Source: Aquanectria penicillioides (taxonomy: Eukaryota > Ascomycota > Sordariomycetes > Hypocreales > Nectriaceae). Taken from it: a DNA stretch of 64,000 bases. The translations under genes were made by a program, and so were the position numbers. Below the pieces are notes generated by a model. It did no database searches and had not been told where the DNA came from. It worked only from the letters and a program-made list of their open reading frames with translations. Positions 11,272-22,986 of the stretch are shown piece by piece. The stretch spans positions 2,666,001 to 2,730,000 of the forward strand of contig PYIU01000001.1 of NCBI GenBank assembly GCA_003415625.1, in the 5' to 3' direction. Within the stretch, counting starts at the first letter, position 1. Each line of letters starts with the position of its first letter.

Positions 11272-12833
11272 ATGGCTGTCAATCGCTCCTCGGCTGATGC
11301 CGACCGAAAGCTGGAGAGCGGCACTGCCGGCGCTCCAAGCAAACAACCAAAGAAACTACATCCGGCCTTCTACATTGGGTGCGCTCGACCGCCCCCGAAT
11401 CGACCGACTGAAAACATGCTCATAAAGGACTAGACTATGGATCTTCCTCAGTTCAAGTGTCATTCTCTTCAACAAATGGGTGCTGGCAACCGCAAAGTTT
11501 GGTAAGTTTGCGCCGACAAGAAAGTGACCTGATCGGGCTGCCATGCTAATGTGTCGCGATAGATTTCCGTGAGTCCCCATCATACACGAACTCCGCCGAC
11601 GAACCCTAACACCTACCCCTCAGCCTTATTCCTGACGACATGGCACATGATTTTCGCGACCATCGTCACCCAGATCATGGCCCGATTCACCACGACGCTC
11701 GATTCGCGACACAAGGTTCCCATGAACCCGACTGTATATGGGTGAGTAGCCACGGAGCTGAAACCAAGAAGATGGGTGGAATGCTATACTGAAGGCTCAA
11801 ATGCTGATCATGTGACTATCAAATTAGACGGTCTATCGTCCCTATCGGCATCCTATTCAGCTTCAGTCTGATTTGCGGTAACATGGCATATCTCTATCTG
11901 AGCGTCTCATTCATTCAAATGCTAAAGGTAGGTGCTAACTCTCCAAGCAAAACCGGACGATTAACCTGACTTTTACTGTGTTGAGGCCACAAATGCTGTG
12001 GCAACGTTGCTGGCAACATGGGCCTTCGGAATCGCCCCACCCAACTTCAAGGTGCTTGGAAACGTCTCCTTGATTGTCATTGGTGTTGTGATTGCATCTT
12101 TCGGCGAGATCAAGTTTGATACCGTCGGATTCCTCTGTAAGTGTCCCAACTCTTCGATTCTACTCCCAATATCAATCTGACAATGTGGATAGACCAAGTA
12201 AGCGGTATCGTCTTTGAGGCGCTACGTCTCGTTTTGGTGCAGCGTCTGCTCAGCTCAGCAGAGTTCAAGATGGACCCATTGGTGTCTCTGTATTACTATG
12301 CGCCTGCTTGCGCCATTACTAATGGCTTTTTCACCCTGATCGTCGAAATTCCCCGTATGACGATGGGTGACATTTACGGCCTCGGTCTTTTTACTCTTTT
12401 GGCTAATGCATTTGTGGCTTTCTTGCTCAACGTTTCCGTTGTGATGCTGGTGAGTTTTCCCCGTCCGCTTTATCTTTGCAGGATACTGATTTCCTTGTAG
12501 ATTGGCCAGACATCCGCGGTTGTCCTGACCATGTCTGGAGTTCTGAAGGATATCCTCCTCGTTTGCTCGTCGATGGTTATTTTCGGAGACCCAGTCACCG
12601 GCCAGCAATTTTTCGGATACTCCCTCGCTCTGGGTGGACTTGTCTACTACCGACTTGGTGCCGAGAAGATGCAAGCTCTTGCCACAGACACCAGGCTTCA
12701 GCTCGGCGAGTTTCGACAGAAGAACCCCGCGAAAGCAAGAGCAGTTGTGTATGGTAGCATTTTTGCCGTTGTCGTGTTCTGCTACTGGTCATGGAGGCCG
12801 GTCCCAATTGCAGCAACTACAGGAAAGCTGTAA
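11272..12833 (+). CDS. TPT/DUF250-family nucleotide-sugar or triose-phosphate transporter, 8 exons
   Basis: Exons are 11272-11378, 11434-11501, 11563-11568, 11624-11741, 11828-11927, 11986-12136, 12193-12449 and 12501-12833, total 1,140 nt (379 aa). All seven introns are GT-AG, 51-86 nt. The protein shows the TPT-family blocks [51 protein letters not shown] and LLNVSVV, with about ten membrane segments. Members move phosphorylated three- to six-carbon compounds or nucleotide sugars across Golgi, ER or other internal membranes. Exon 3 is only 6 nt and encodes parts of D, F and P of the KFDFPLF block; skipping it would delete two residues and keep the frame. The last intron uses the second of two possible AGs (12499-12500), which restores the conserved [10 protein letters not shown]. 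Substrate unknown. Confidence 0.88.
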
Positions 12834-14374
12834 ACATACCCTGATACGTCTGATGAGAGTTGAAGCAATGCCTTGTAAAGTATCGGTTTGACACGGAAAG
12901 ATGGCTACAGGAAGATGATTTAAGTGATTAATAGCTTCCAGGGAGGAAAGGAGGAGTTATGGAGGTTGTGGATGTTAGCGCTGGCGCCAGTAGGTCCTTC
13001 ATTTGTGGTGCATGGCAGAATAGATTCATGGAATGAACACTGGAGCACCATTGGCAAGATGTGGACTGCGCCAAGTTTCAGATGTAAATGAGGACGTATT
13101 TGTTTCCGAAAGTCCTCATAGTTAGATCCTTAGAGAATGACAGATCGCCCAATATAAAAAGGACGGGGAAAAGTGTTTTTGTGACCCGGAAGCCCTATGT
13201 AGTCACCACATTGTGAGTGATATGCGCAGATGAGCTTGCGATACCCATATGTGAGGTGTTATGTGCTACGAAATAAGTACCGACAGGTCGGCATGCATGG
13301 ATTGAGAAGAGCCTCTGATATTTCCCATGGCTAGGATTATGAATGTACCATTTTAGTTTGATTTAACCTTAACTGGCCAGTCAACCTTGGTAACAGCATA
13401 TGTTAGACAGATTGGTGATTGAACAATGCTCCGCTTGGCATGGGCTTGTGGTGCACTAACCCAGCAAATAACGTACATGAAACCGTCAATTTATAAATTT
13501 GAACTTTAAAAAGAAATAAGATGACGCTTCTTTTATTCCATAGGGTTTAGAGAGTGAGCCTTGAAGTCGGGTCCGGTCTGGGCAGAAGAGGGAGTTTGGG
13601 TGGGATTTCCTATTTTGGAAAGTCCGACAGATCATCACCATCAGCCGCGCAATAGCGCAGGGTGGCTTTGTGCAAAAATTACAAAATCGATACCTAACCT
13701 AATACGTGTAGCGATTTGTCCTAGTATGACGAGAATTATGGTCATGGGACGCCTTCGGAGTGAGTAATGGCCTCTGGCCATGGACATGGGAAGAAGCATT
13801 CTGAGTGTACCACTGATATAAGCCATATATATTATGATCTGGGAATGCCGTATAGAATAGCACAAATTTGACTTAAACATATTAAAAAGAAACTTCAGAA
13901 AAAGAGATGTTTGGGAGTATCAAGTTCGCTAAGAGGCGATTTATTGGGCTTAATTGCATCCGTCTTTGACATGGTTCTTACATTCAAAGCCGATTAATTA
14001 TTAACATCTCAACGTAACTATTCATTTAGACTTACTCCAGGGGTTGCATCCATCCGAGAGGCTAGTATCCTAGAACTCACTCGCAATGCGGACAAGACTA
14101 GTATGGAATCTCCGAACGTGATGACCTTTTATAACATTACACAGTATAGACACAAACAACCCCGACGGGTTACCTACTCTAGTAACTCCGTTCATCCATT
14201 CCGATGTCATGTTGAGATGTATTTATCAAGTGCTGAGAAGGAATGGGTATAAAGAAGCTGAGGCATTTCTCAAGAAAGAGTGATCTGCTGAGACAAGCTA
14301 TATCTAAGCAGTGTACGCCATCAATTCTTCAAACATTCTGTACCTCGTTGTATTTTCAAAGATTCGAACGAGCC
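12834..14374. other. Intergenic, 1.5 kb
   Basis: No gene or RNA recognised. AT content rises toward the P450 gene. The short ORFs have no features of real proteins. Confidence 0.5.
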
Positions 14375-15921
14375 ATGCTTACTCTGGGTAATTTACTTTG
14401 ATATATATCAAGCATGGTAATAGTATTGGGCTAACATGTTTGACAGTGCTTTTATCCTTGGCGCTGCTGTATGTAGCAGTCATTGGCCCTCTGGCTGCCT
14501 TCTTGTTAGATGGAAAGCGTCTTCGGCAATTTCGAGGTCCTAAATTTGCGGCCTTCTCCTCCTTATGGCGTATTTTCCACAACTTGAGGTATCAACACTA
14601 CCTTGTTATACATGACACGCATCAGAAAATGGGAACCCATGTTCGCATTGCTCCCAACCACATCTCAATATCCGATCCTCAAGCGTTCAATGAAATTTAT
14701 GGACACGGTGCCGGATTTCTCAAGGACGCGTGGTACGATGGAGGTGCTGGTGAATTCCGCCATATGGCAGATGAAAGAATCAAGACTGAGCACCAGCGCA
14801 AGCGTAAGCTTCTTGCCCACGTCTTTGCTCAAAAGTCACTAAGTGAACTGGAGCCTGTCATCCTGAGGACTCTTTCTATTTTGCACGACCAAGTCAAATC
14901 CCACATCCAAAGAGGAGAGCCTATCAACATGCGGAGGTATTTAAATTATTTCACAATCGACGCGTTTTCAGCCATGATTTATGGTCAAGATCTTGGGTGC
15001 CTAGAGCGCGGCAACGACTTGGTGGATGCAGAAACATTAGAAGGAAAAGTCTACAAGACTCCGTTCATCAAGTCGCTTCATGAAGCGACGCACATCAACA
15101 CCATTCTCGGGATGGAGTCAGGAATTTTGTCGCTCACCAAAGTGCTATTCTCCTGGCATCCATACAAGAAAGCTGGTGCCGACTACGACAATATTATTCT
15201 CCACAATACGAATCGACGCTTGAAGGAGTCTGGATCCGACAAGGACATCTTCGCCAAGCTGATGTTCAAGGGCTCTGGTGAGCCAATAAACTTACCTTAT
15301 GGAGAGCTTCTGGCTGAGTGCTCCGTCATGATGAATGCTGGGACGGACACGACTACTGCAGCTTTGACAAACACGATCTATCTGCTTTTCAAGAATCCCG
15401 AAGTTCTCGAGAAGCTCAGGCGTGAACTTGATGAAGTGATGGAGCCAAACACCCTTCCAAGCTACCCAGCAATTAGCGGGTTGACATATCTTCGGGCTTG
15501 CGTGGAAGAATCGCTCCGTCTGCGCCCAGCAAGCTCCATGGGGCTTCCTCGCGTAGTTCCAAAGGGTGGCCGTATGGTTGCAGGCAAATTTATCGAGCAA
15601 GACGTTACTGTTTCTGTTCCCACGTACACACTGTTGCGCGACCCACAGGTCTTTGATCGGCCTGATGAGTATATCCCAGATCGTTGGTTGGATGAGGGCA
15701 AAAAGGGCAACATGGCGAAGGCATTTTTCCCCTTTAGCACAGGACCAAGGGCTTGCATCGGCAGGAACATTGCATATTTTGAGCAGCTGATGGTAATCTC
15801 ACTTCTGGTCAAGAACTTTGACTTTGAGTTTTCTTCCTCATCTTTTGAGCTGGAGACTATTGAGAGATTCAATTCTAATCCAGGAGAAATGTGGATGACA
15901 GGATCAGTTCGGAAGATGTAG
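14375..15921 (+). CDS. Cytochrome P450 monooxygenase
   Basis: I place the start at 14375 with a 13-nt first exon (14375-14387), a 59-nt intron (14388-14446; donor GTAATT, branch GCTAAC, acceptor GACAG) and exon 2 at 14447-15921, giving 495 aa. The alternative is an unspliced start at 14413 or 14398, which enters the same frame but has a poorer N-terminus. The product has an N-terminal membrane anchor, the I-helix oxygen-binding motif AGTDTT at about residue 302, ExxR (ESLR) at about 359 and the heme loop FSTGPRACIG at 434-443, with Cys441 as the iron ligand. All catalytic motifs are present. It would sit on the ER membrane and use an NADPH-P450 reductase. The substrate is unknown; it resembles the broad benzoate-hydroxylase/secondary-metabolite group. 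Confidence 0.9.
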
Positions 15922-16642
15922 AATGAGAACAAGGACTAGTTCAAAATGAAACATGCTTGTAAAAATATATGACGAACTGTGACACCATGACCATACTGTG
16001 GTTTCTGATCAAGTCATTCATGACGCTGATGCTACACATTCCACCTCCCGTTGCCCTTTTCCTATTTTGACACCTCATATTCTAGGGTCTTACTGATAGT
16101 ACCATCTTCAATCTTGGAAACCAGGAGCCCACGAGTCGATGGTGATTTACGAGACCGACACCGATCATAACTCGCGCTTACACCCTACCTCTACTGGAAG
16201 CGCATGAGTGACATTCTGATGCCACGGAGCATTTCACATACCAGTGTCGGGTTTTCCAATTCTGGAAAGTGCGCAGCGGAATATTCCTAAAACTGCAGTC
16301 CGACTGTGATCTTAGCGTTGTGAAAGAGAGGGCGTAACGCGGGGCTGCTCCACCCCCACCACTAGATAGTTTACTTGGGGTTAGAGAAGTGGATGGACAG
16401 AGCATCTGATCAATTCCTTTAATCCATTCGGCCCCGGGAAATTTCTCCGTGGGGTAGACCGGGGAATAGGGGATTTGGAATCAACCGTCTCAGATCCGAT
16501 AGTCTGTCTGTTCGCCATGGTCCGATACCTATCGGCTTGTGTGCTTGATGAATCTACATGAGGACTTGATTGAGATTTTTGTTGAAACAGATTAAATGAG
16601 TCCAATATTGCAAGTTATTTATCCTATGGCTAAATGTCCATT
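15922..16642. other. Intergenic, convergent 3' ends
   Basis: Lies between the P450 (plus) and an oxidoreductase (minus) whose 3' ends face each other. Nothing recognisable is present. Confidence 0.5.
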
Positions 16643-17821
16643 TCATGGCCCGGAAGGCAAGAACCCTCCCGCTGCATGTTCACCAGCCTTCTTCTTCTTG
16701 TACGCGGGATACTTGTCCATCATCATTTTGAACAGCTTCAAATCCTCAACAGCGTCCGCTGCCGTTGTCTTTATTTCCTTGCCATTTGCGACACATTCAT
16801 ACAGGTCTCTGAGTTCCGCGGTATACGCATCTTCGTACGATGTTTGCAATGTTCTATGACACTGTTCCCCATGTTCGTTCATCTCGTCAATCTTGACAGT
16901 GATTCCAAGACCCTTGACAAATGGAGTCTCGTAGCAGATAGTCACCGACTTGTTCTCTCCGAAAATTGCAACCTCGGAGTCGAAGCGGGGGACACTGTCA
17001 ATGCCCGTCTCGTACAGAGCAGTGAATCTGTCATGAGGAGCCTCACGGTTGCGGTAGTCGAACATGGTGGTGTACCAACGAGCGTTGTCGGTTGACGCAA
17101 GAACCTCTTCGGGAAGTCCACCGAGAACTTCCCTCATGAGGCCTAGACCATGAGTCCCGAGATTTGCTAATAGTGTACAGTAGTCCATTTGAGCGGTGCT
17201 GAGTTGGTCGAATGGTGTCTCCCACGCTTCCCCAAGGAGGACCTTTAATCGGGCACTGCGATCCTCGCCAGCCGCAGAGGGGATGTCATCAAAGAACTTG
17301 CAGGGATCTGTCCCCGATTGACCGATGAAATACGAGTTTGGCCCAATAATATCTCGAACTCGGACATACTTGATGGCCCCGATGTCGGCTATCTCCCGTT
17401 TGAAAGCGTTGAGACTGGGGGCATATCGACGCATGCATCCAACGAACACACGGGCACCATTTCGTGCTTCCTTTTCTGCTTTAATGATCTTTTGGGCCGT
17501 CTGAAGACTTAGAGTAATGGGCTTCTCGACCAAGACATACTTTCCTGCCTGAAGGGCGGCAATGGTATAGGGAGCATGAAACTCGTCAGATGTTATGACA
17601 AAGACAAGATCAATGGCATCGTCATTGAATATCTCATTTGCATCAGTTGTTGAGTGCGAAATGCCAAATTTGGAAGCACAATGATCCGCTGTCTTTTTGG
17701 AGACATCGCAAATCGTTTTGATCTGGTACAATCGAGAAAGAAAAATGAGAGTTGGAATGTGAACGACTTGAGCAACGTCGCCAGCCCCGATGATCCCGAC
17801 TTGAAGCACTCTGGAAGCCAT
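16643..17821 (-). CDS. Gfo/Idh/MocA family NAD(P)-dependent oxidoreductase (392 aa)
   Basis: A single-exon gene. The N-terminus VGIIGAGDVAQVVHIPTL is a Rossmann NAD(P)-binding motif, and VLVEKPITLSLQTAQ carries the family's EKP lysine-proline motif. The C-terminal alpha/beta domain contains NLGTHGLGLMREVLG, with a histidine at the expected substrate-side position. Members oxidise or reduce sugars, inositols or their derivatives, or cleave diphenyl-type substrates; the substrate here is not clear. It is divergently paired with a second family member across 369 bp, which suggests shared control and linked steps. Cytosolic location is inferred from the lack of a signal. The C-terminus is lysine-rich (KKKKAGEHAAGG). 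Confidence 0.87.
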   Translation of the reverse strand: MASRVLQVGIIGAGDVAQVVHIPTLIFLSRLYQIKTICDVSKKTADHCASKFGISHSTTDANEIFNDDAIDLVFVITSDEFHAPYTIAALQAGKYVLVEKPITLSLQTAQKIIKAEKEARNGARVFVGCMRRYAPSLNAFKREIADIGAIKYVRVRDIIGPNSYFIGQSGTDPCKFFDDIPSAAGEDRSARLKVLLGEAWETPFDQLSTAQMDYCTLLANLGTHGLGLMREVLGGLPEEVLASTDNARWYTTMFDYRNREAPHDRFTALYETGIDSVPRFDSEVAIFGENKSVTICYETPFVKGLGITVKIDEMNEHGEQCHRTLQTSYEDAYTAELRDLYECVANGKEIKTTAADAVEDLKLFKMMMDKYPAYKKKKAGEHAAGGFLPSGP

Positions 17822-18190
17822 TTCTGAAGACTCTTTGATTGTAGAAGATGGAACTTGAACAAGTGACCACCATTATGTGACTCGTGCCCTCATTTATCAC
17901 CAAACCAATCACTTGGGTGGACATTTACCCCAGAGTCTCCCCGCAGATCGTCTGGAGGGACTTCCGAATTAGGACAGTCCGACTGACGACAAACCCCGCA
18001 AAGCTAGACTCTATTCTTTAACCTAAATCGGTAATTTCGAATCCTGGAGCAGGTTTCCACCGAGTTGTGGTTGTATTACAATCACCAGGCCCAACCTTGT
18101 CCATCGCTATGCCTTCTGTGACACAGACATTGCTCGTGATAGATTCAAATTCGCCTCGACTTCATATCTACGAAATATTTCGCCTACGCA
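17822..18190. promoter_or_regulatory. Shared 369-bp upstream region of two Gfo/Idh/MocA genes
   Basis: Both oxidoreductase start codons face outward from this short region, so it must hold both promoters. No specific operator could be identified by eye. Confidence 0.5.
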
Positions 18191-19506
18191 ATGGCTATTA
18201 GAGTGGCCTTAGTGGGAGGAGGTATGTGGCATTATTTCACGAGTCGATGCTGGTCTAATGACGGTCATAGGTATCTGGGCAAGAGAAGAGCACTTGGTAA
18301 TTGACATGTCTATCCCTATGCGGGATTGCGTTGGTACTGATATGACTCCATAGCCGGCGGTAAAAGCTGCAAAAGACCTTGTTCTGACGGCCATCTTTTC
18401 ACGAACCCTTGCTTCGGCGCAAGCCCTCGCGGACGAGGCGGCTGCCAAAGTTGATTTGTATTCAGAAGACAGCGACAAGGGCTTTGATGATCTCTTGGCT
18501 CGCTCAGACGTTGATGCTGTCATTACCTCGTAAGCAGCCCGTCCATTACGTGAGAGGCTTTGCCTAACGTTAGCATGCAGGCTCCCTATCAAGAATCAGG
18601 TACAATATGTCCGGGCGGCTCTGTTGGCGGGCAAGCACGTCTTGTCCGAGAAGCCCGTGTGCGAGAACGCCCAAGAAGCTACGGAAATGATCAAATGGTA
18701 TCGCTCAGAGATAAACGGCCCTTCATGGTGCGTCGCGGAGAATTGGCGTTATCTTAAGAGCTATGAATTCGCACGTAACGAGATCAAGTCGATGGGCCGA
18801 ATCCTTGGTTTTCAAGGGCGGCAGCATGCTCTGGTTGAAGAAAACTGGAAGTTTAATTGTAAGTGGAACAGCTCCGTCGTTGATTCTTGCGATTTGGATG
18901 CAACTGATTTGTATCCTGGCAGTAACTGAGTGGAGAAAATCGCCTACCCATCAGGGAGGCTACCTTCTTGATGGCGGAGTGCACTACATGGCTGGACTCC
19001 GCCAGCTTCTCGATGTACAACCGGGAAATCAGATCTCTCGGCTCACGGCATTTACATCCCAGCTTCAGCCGTATCTCCCACCGGCTGATACCATAAACGC
19101 TGTGCTCAAGACAAAGTCTGGCATCACGGGCACCTTTCAACTGTCGGTCGGAACGACACTTCGAGCGGATGTATGGACGGTCTCCTGTGAAACCGGCTGG
19201 ATTACCATCGAAGGCTCGAGGGTAACTATGCTGCGAGACGGCCAGTTGACCGAGAGCGTTGTCCAGAACGAGAGGACAGGAGTTCCACCAGAGATTCGTG
19301 CTTGGGGCGAGGCCCTTGCAGCTGGCACTGTGAATAAAGATCAGGAGCCTGAAGCCGCTTTGGCGGACTTGGAACTGGCAAGTATTGCATTGTTTATTGC
19401 GCTGTGACAGACGGGACGTTGCTAACCCTGTTGCCAGATTGAAGCCATGCTGCGAAGTGGTGAGAATGACGGAGCTCCTCAAGACTGCCATTACCAAGAG
19501 ATTTAG
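18191..19506 (+). CDS. Gfo/Idh/MocA family oxidoreductase (344 aa) with a GC-AG intron
   Basis: Exons are 18191-18221, 18271-18296, 18354-18529, 18581-18858, 18923-19377 and 19438-19506, total 1,035 nt. The first four introns are GT-AG. The fifth (19378-19437) starts GCAAGT and ends CCAG, with branch GCTAAC. Using it gives LADLELIEAMLRSGEN, a family-like C-terminal helix; using the next GT instead gives an immediate stop. The protein has the Rossmann motif VALVGGGIWAREEHL, the EKP motif (SEKPVCENAQ) and the substrate-site block QGGYLLDGGVHY with the D-x3-H pair. It belongs to the dihydrodiol-dehydrogenase-like fungal branch. Substrate unknown. Its divergent partner belongs to the same superfamily but is clearly not a recent copy. 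Confidence 0.86.
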
Positions 19507-21274
19507 TTCAGGTTGATTTAATGATAATGCGTCAGTCGGGCCTCGTTCGGACTTTCTTACCAGTCGCTGCGAGTAGATATTCAATCTCCATTTTCCGAGG
19601 TGATGGGCCGCACTTGACGCATCATGCAGCAAAGCCACCATGATCACCTTCCAACAAATGCTATCACCATTCCTGCCATCCTGTGCCCCTTGTAAATACA
19701 AAAGCGCAAGTATTACTCCCGAATTCATGGTTTGATGCGGCTCGTAACCCTCACGTCAGCGGAGCCTTGCCATGTGGGGTGTCATCAAGGAAATTAACGT
19801 GGTCTGTGGTGAGCTACGATCTGCGCATGGATCATGATGCTGGCGTGCCAGGCTCCTCGGATTTCATTCAAACAACCCACGTGCGCTGGTTAGTGTTCCT
19901 GAAACCACGGCAAGGATTTGGAGAATAAATACATTTAAATGAGAGAAGCACAATTTAGAAACACGGAAGACACTGCTGGGCTTCCGTCTGTGTCGCCTGG
20001 GACGGGTCAGGTTGCAGCGCGAAACCCAAAGACGGGAAGCCCAGGCAGTACGGGCCCAACCCCAGGCGGGAAAAGAAAGGCGACGAGACGAGACAGCACG
20101 CGATGCACAAATGTTACACGGCTGGGACAGACAAGTCAGCGCAAGGCATGATAGAGTGCGAGCCATGCATCAATACAAGGACTATTTACCTGCACGGAGC
20201 AGACATTCCAGCCGCAGCGAGGTATCACGGTCCGTCCCCCTTGCGCCAGCGCCGAATCGAGACCAAGGCCAAGACGAGACAAGACAAACCAGGATAAGAC
20301 AAGACAAGACAAGACAAGACGAGACAAGACGGGACAAGACGGGACCCTCTAACGATCAAAGCAGTTCCCGCTTATCGCCTGCGGGAACCCCAGCAGAGAA
20401 TGGGAACGATGGAAATGGAACGAACCCATGGCACTTGAAATGCCCCCCTTGACGCTCCGCAATGCTGCCCAGCCGTTTTGCTAAGTAATGCGCTTGACGC
20501 CACCCTGCTGATTGTTCCAACGCTCTCGCAGCATGCAGCGCTTGGCGTTGGGTCGAGGAGGCAGCCTCAGAAGACAAGAAAGAAAAAAACCGGGTGAAGA
20601 AAAGGACTGAGCGGCAATGGCTGGCCCGCTCAAAACCCTGCTTCAACGCCAATCCAGCCTAGTTGATCTGCTGGCGCGGCCCACATGCCTGGATCGACGG
20701 GTGTCCGTCAGTCCTCCAGGGGGATCCCGGGCGCTACCGCGATGTGATTTTGCGCCGTTGTGCTTGTGCCTGTGCCTGATGCTGACGCTGGGTGGAAGCC
20801 AACAGCCGAGGACAATGATGTACCGCACACCATGAGTGCGTGTGTCGCCCGCCGCGTTACCAAACACCTCCCCTTAATTGGCCCGGAGAGCATGCTGATA
20901 AGCGGTGGATCAATCGGCCAATAGTTCTCAGTCCGCGCAACTCTGTGCCTTGTTCTAGCCTCAAAGCGATCTGGTGTTTGCTTCTTGGCAGGGGTGTCTC
21001 CAGTGGTGTGGCCGTGATACGTGAGTTTGTTCCTCTCAAGCCTCATCACCAAAGCTCAGGGGTGAGAGAGCTGTTCCTGCGGATGCCGTCGACGCGTTTT
21101 GGGGAAAATGGCTTGCCTTGCCTTGGGGTAGACAGTATTAATAGCCCGCACCGCCAGTTCCCTCCTCTTGTCCTGGAGGGAGACAGCGACTTTGACTTCT
21201 TCGCCCAACGTTCTTTACCCACGCTCTTTAACACATATTGGAAGAGGATCCTTTTTCCTCTACCACACGACATA
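19507..21274. other. Intergenic, 1.8 kb, with simple repeats
   Basis: Holds the upstream region of the glycosyltransferase. It is GC-richer than other gaps and contains an (ACAAG)n-type pentanucleotide tract at about 20,274-20,344. No gene recognised. Confidence 0.5.
20274..20344. repeat. Pentanucleotide microsatellite (GACAA)n
   Basis: About 70 bp of GACAA-type pentamers with some GACGA, GACGG and GATAA variants. It lies about 0.9 kb before the glycosyltransferase start. Confidence 0.85.
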
Positions 21275-22613
21275 ATGATCGCCACACAGCAATGCCGGCC
21301 GAGGGGCTCACTATGGTGGTACATGGTGACCGCCAGTGCCATTATCGTCTTCATTTACTTTGCTTCTACGTCTGAGACGATCCAGTAAGCATTCCACCCT
21401 CTACTTGCTTTACCATTCTTGACAGCCCTCAACTAACACAAACAAAGAAACAGTGCCTCCAATTTTGCCTTCCCGGGACACACTGACGAGAATGCCGCCC
21501 CCCCGGAGACCGTTATCGAGGAGCCTACACAGGAGGAGGCTGTCATCGAGGAGCCCGTCGAGGTCAAGCCTCTTGGGCCTGCCGAGCTTCTTGCCGAGTT
21601 CTGGAAGCCCATGATTCACCCCATCGACGATCCCGTTTTCATCAGCGACAAGGGCGAGCGGTTCGAAGTGCCCATCGAGCAGCAGCTGTGGATGGAGCCT
21701 CTCGGAAAGCGCCTGGTCATCATCGACACCGACACCCGCCTCAACGAGAGCATCGTTGGATCTATGCTGCACGAGGGCCAGCTGAACTACCCCAAACTGC
21801 CCGGCCGGACCGGCGGTCATCTGAACCACTACCTCTATGGTGAGATCCCTAAAAAGAAAAACATGATGGCATCCCAAGGGATTTTTTTTTTTTTTTTTTG
21901 GTTTCTAATCTGGGTAAATAGCCATGATCCACGGGTACGACTACCGACTTGTCCGAGCTGCCGACTACCCTGGTCGATTCGGCACTTGGGTGAAGCCCGC
22001 CATCGTCAAGGAAGCCCTCAAGGAGTACGATTTTGTTGTCGTGCTCGACGCCGACGCCGTTTTCACCAACCTCCAGCTCCCCATGGAATGGATGATGAAC
22101 CTGTGGGGCGTGACCGAGGAGACGCTCGTGGCCATGGCCGAGGATCTCGACAAGGCTCAGTGCTACGACCCCCAGGGCAAGCTGATCCTCAACACCGGCT
22201 TCGTCATTGCGCAGTCCAGCGAGCGCAACTTGGAGATGCACGACACCTGGATGGCCTGCCCCGACCAGATCCCCGAATGCAACCGCTGGAAGGTGGACTG
22301 GGCGCACGAGCAAATGGCCTTTTCATGGTTCATCCGCTACATGTACAACGGCACCAACGAGGTGGTGACGATTCCCTGCAGCCACGGAAACGGCAACGAG
22401 TACTACGAGAACGGCCAGGGCAAATGCCAGGGCACGTTTGTGAGCCACAACTGGCACACCAAGGACAAGACGGTGGAGATTTTGGACAGGAGCATAATGA
22501 AGACGATTGTGCGGCGGCTGCACAACCAGTTCCAGGCGGAGAAGGACACGCTCTTTGTGGACGGAGCGGGCTACACATACCCGATCGACAATATGCCCAT
22601 GAAGGCGGCATAA
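21275..22613 (+). CDS. GT34-type glycosyltransferase (GMA12/MNN10 domain)
   Basis: Exons are 21275-21384, 21454-21839 and 21922-22613, total 1,188 nt (395 aa); both introns are GT-AG. The second intron contains an 18-base T tract (21882-21899). The N-terminus has one membrane segment (about residues 13-32) after a short basic tail, a type II Golgi anchor. An acidic, Glu/Pro-rich stem follows. The catalytic part contains VVVLDADAVF with the DxD metal/nucleotide-sugar site, LNTGFVIAQSS, a DQ-containing acceptor region and the C-terminal SHNWHTK, which fit the galactosyl/mannosyltransferase family 34. It would add galactose or mannose to N- or O-glycans in the Golgi. The donor sugar is not determinable. 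The gene appears intact. Confidence 0.85.
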
Positions 22614-22934
22614 ACGTAAAGTTTTATCTGAATGAATCATTAGGCGTTGAAACGAAATTACTTGGACATTATCTTACTTATTGTATTTACTTATCAAAAG
22701 ACAACTTTTTTCTTTTTACGAATACTTCGTCTTCTGCTCCTCATTGTCTAGCAAAACGGCCCATCCATCTGTGATGCATGCCCGTCCCGTGTCTTCTCTT
22801 CAAGCGAGAGACACTAAAACAGACACTGACTGCACTGTGAGGAGGGAAACCCAGTTTGAGACGCCGCCGTTTTGTGGCTGCTGTGCCCGCCCGCTGCCAG
22901 GACGCTTTGGGACGCCACTTACTTACGGATGACA

Positions 22935-22986
22935 GAAACCCAGTCAAGCCGGCTCAAGCCAGTGAAGCCAGCCAAGCCAGTCAAGA
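22935..22986. repeat. Short imperfect repeat of CAAGCCAG/GAAGCCAG units
   Basis: Five or so imperfect copies of an 8-10 bp unit (TCAAGCC, GTGAAGCCAG, CCAAGCCAG, TCAAG) follow each other downstream of the glycosyltransferase. Likely a simple repeat. Confidence 0.6.

Noticed and set aside
14398..14446. Unspliced P450 N-terminus starting at 14398
   Set aside because: A GT-AG intron with a GCTAAC branch covers this stretch, and the spliced start gives a cleaner membrane anchor. The unspliced form remains possible but is less likely.
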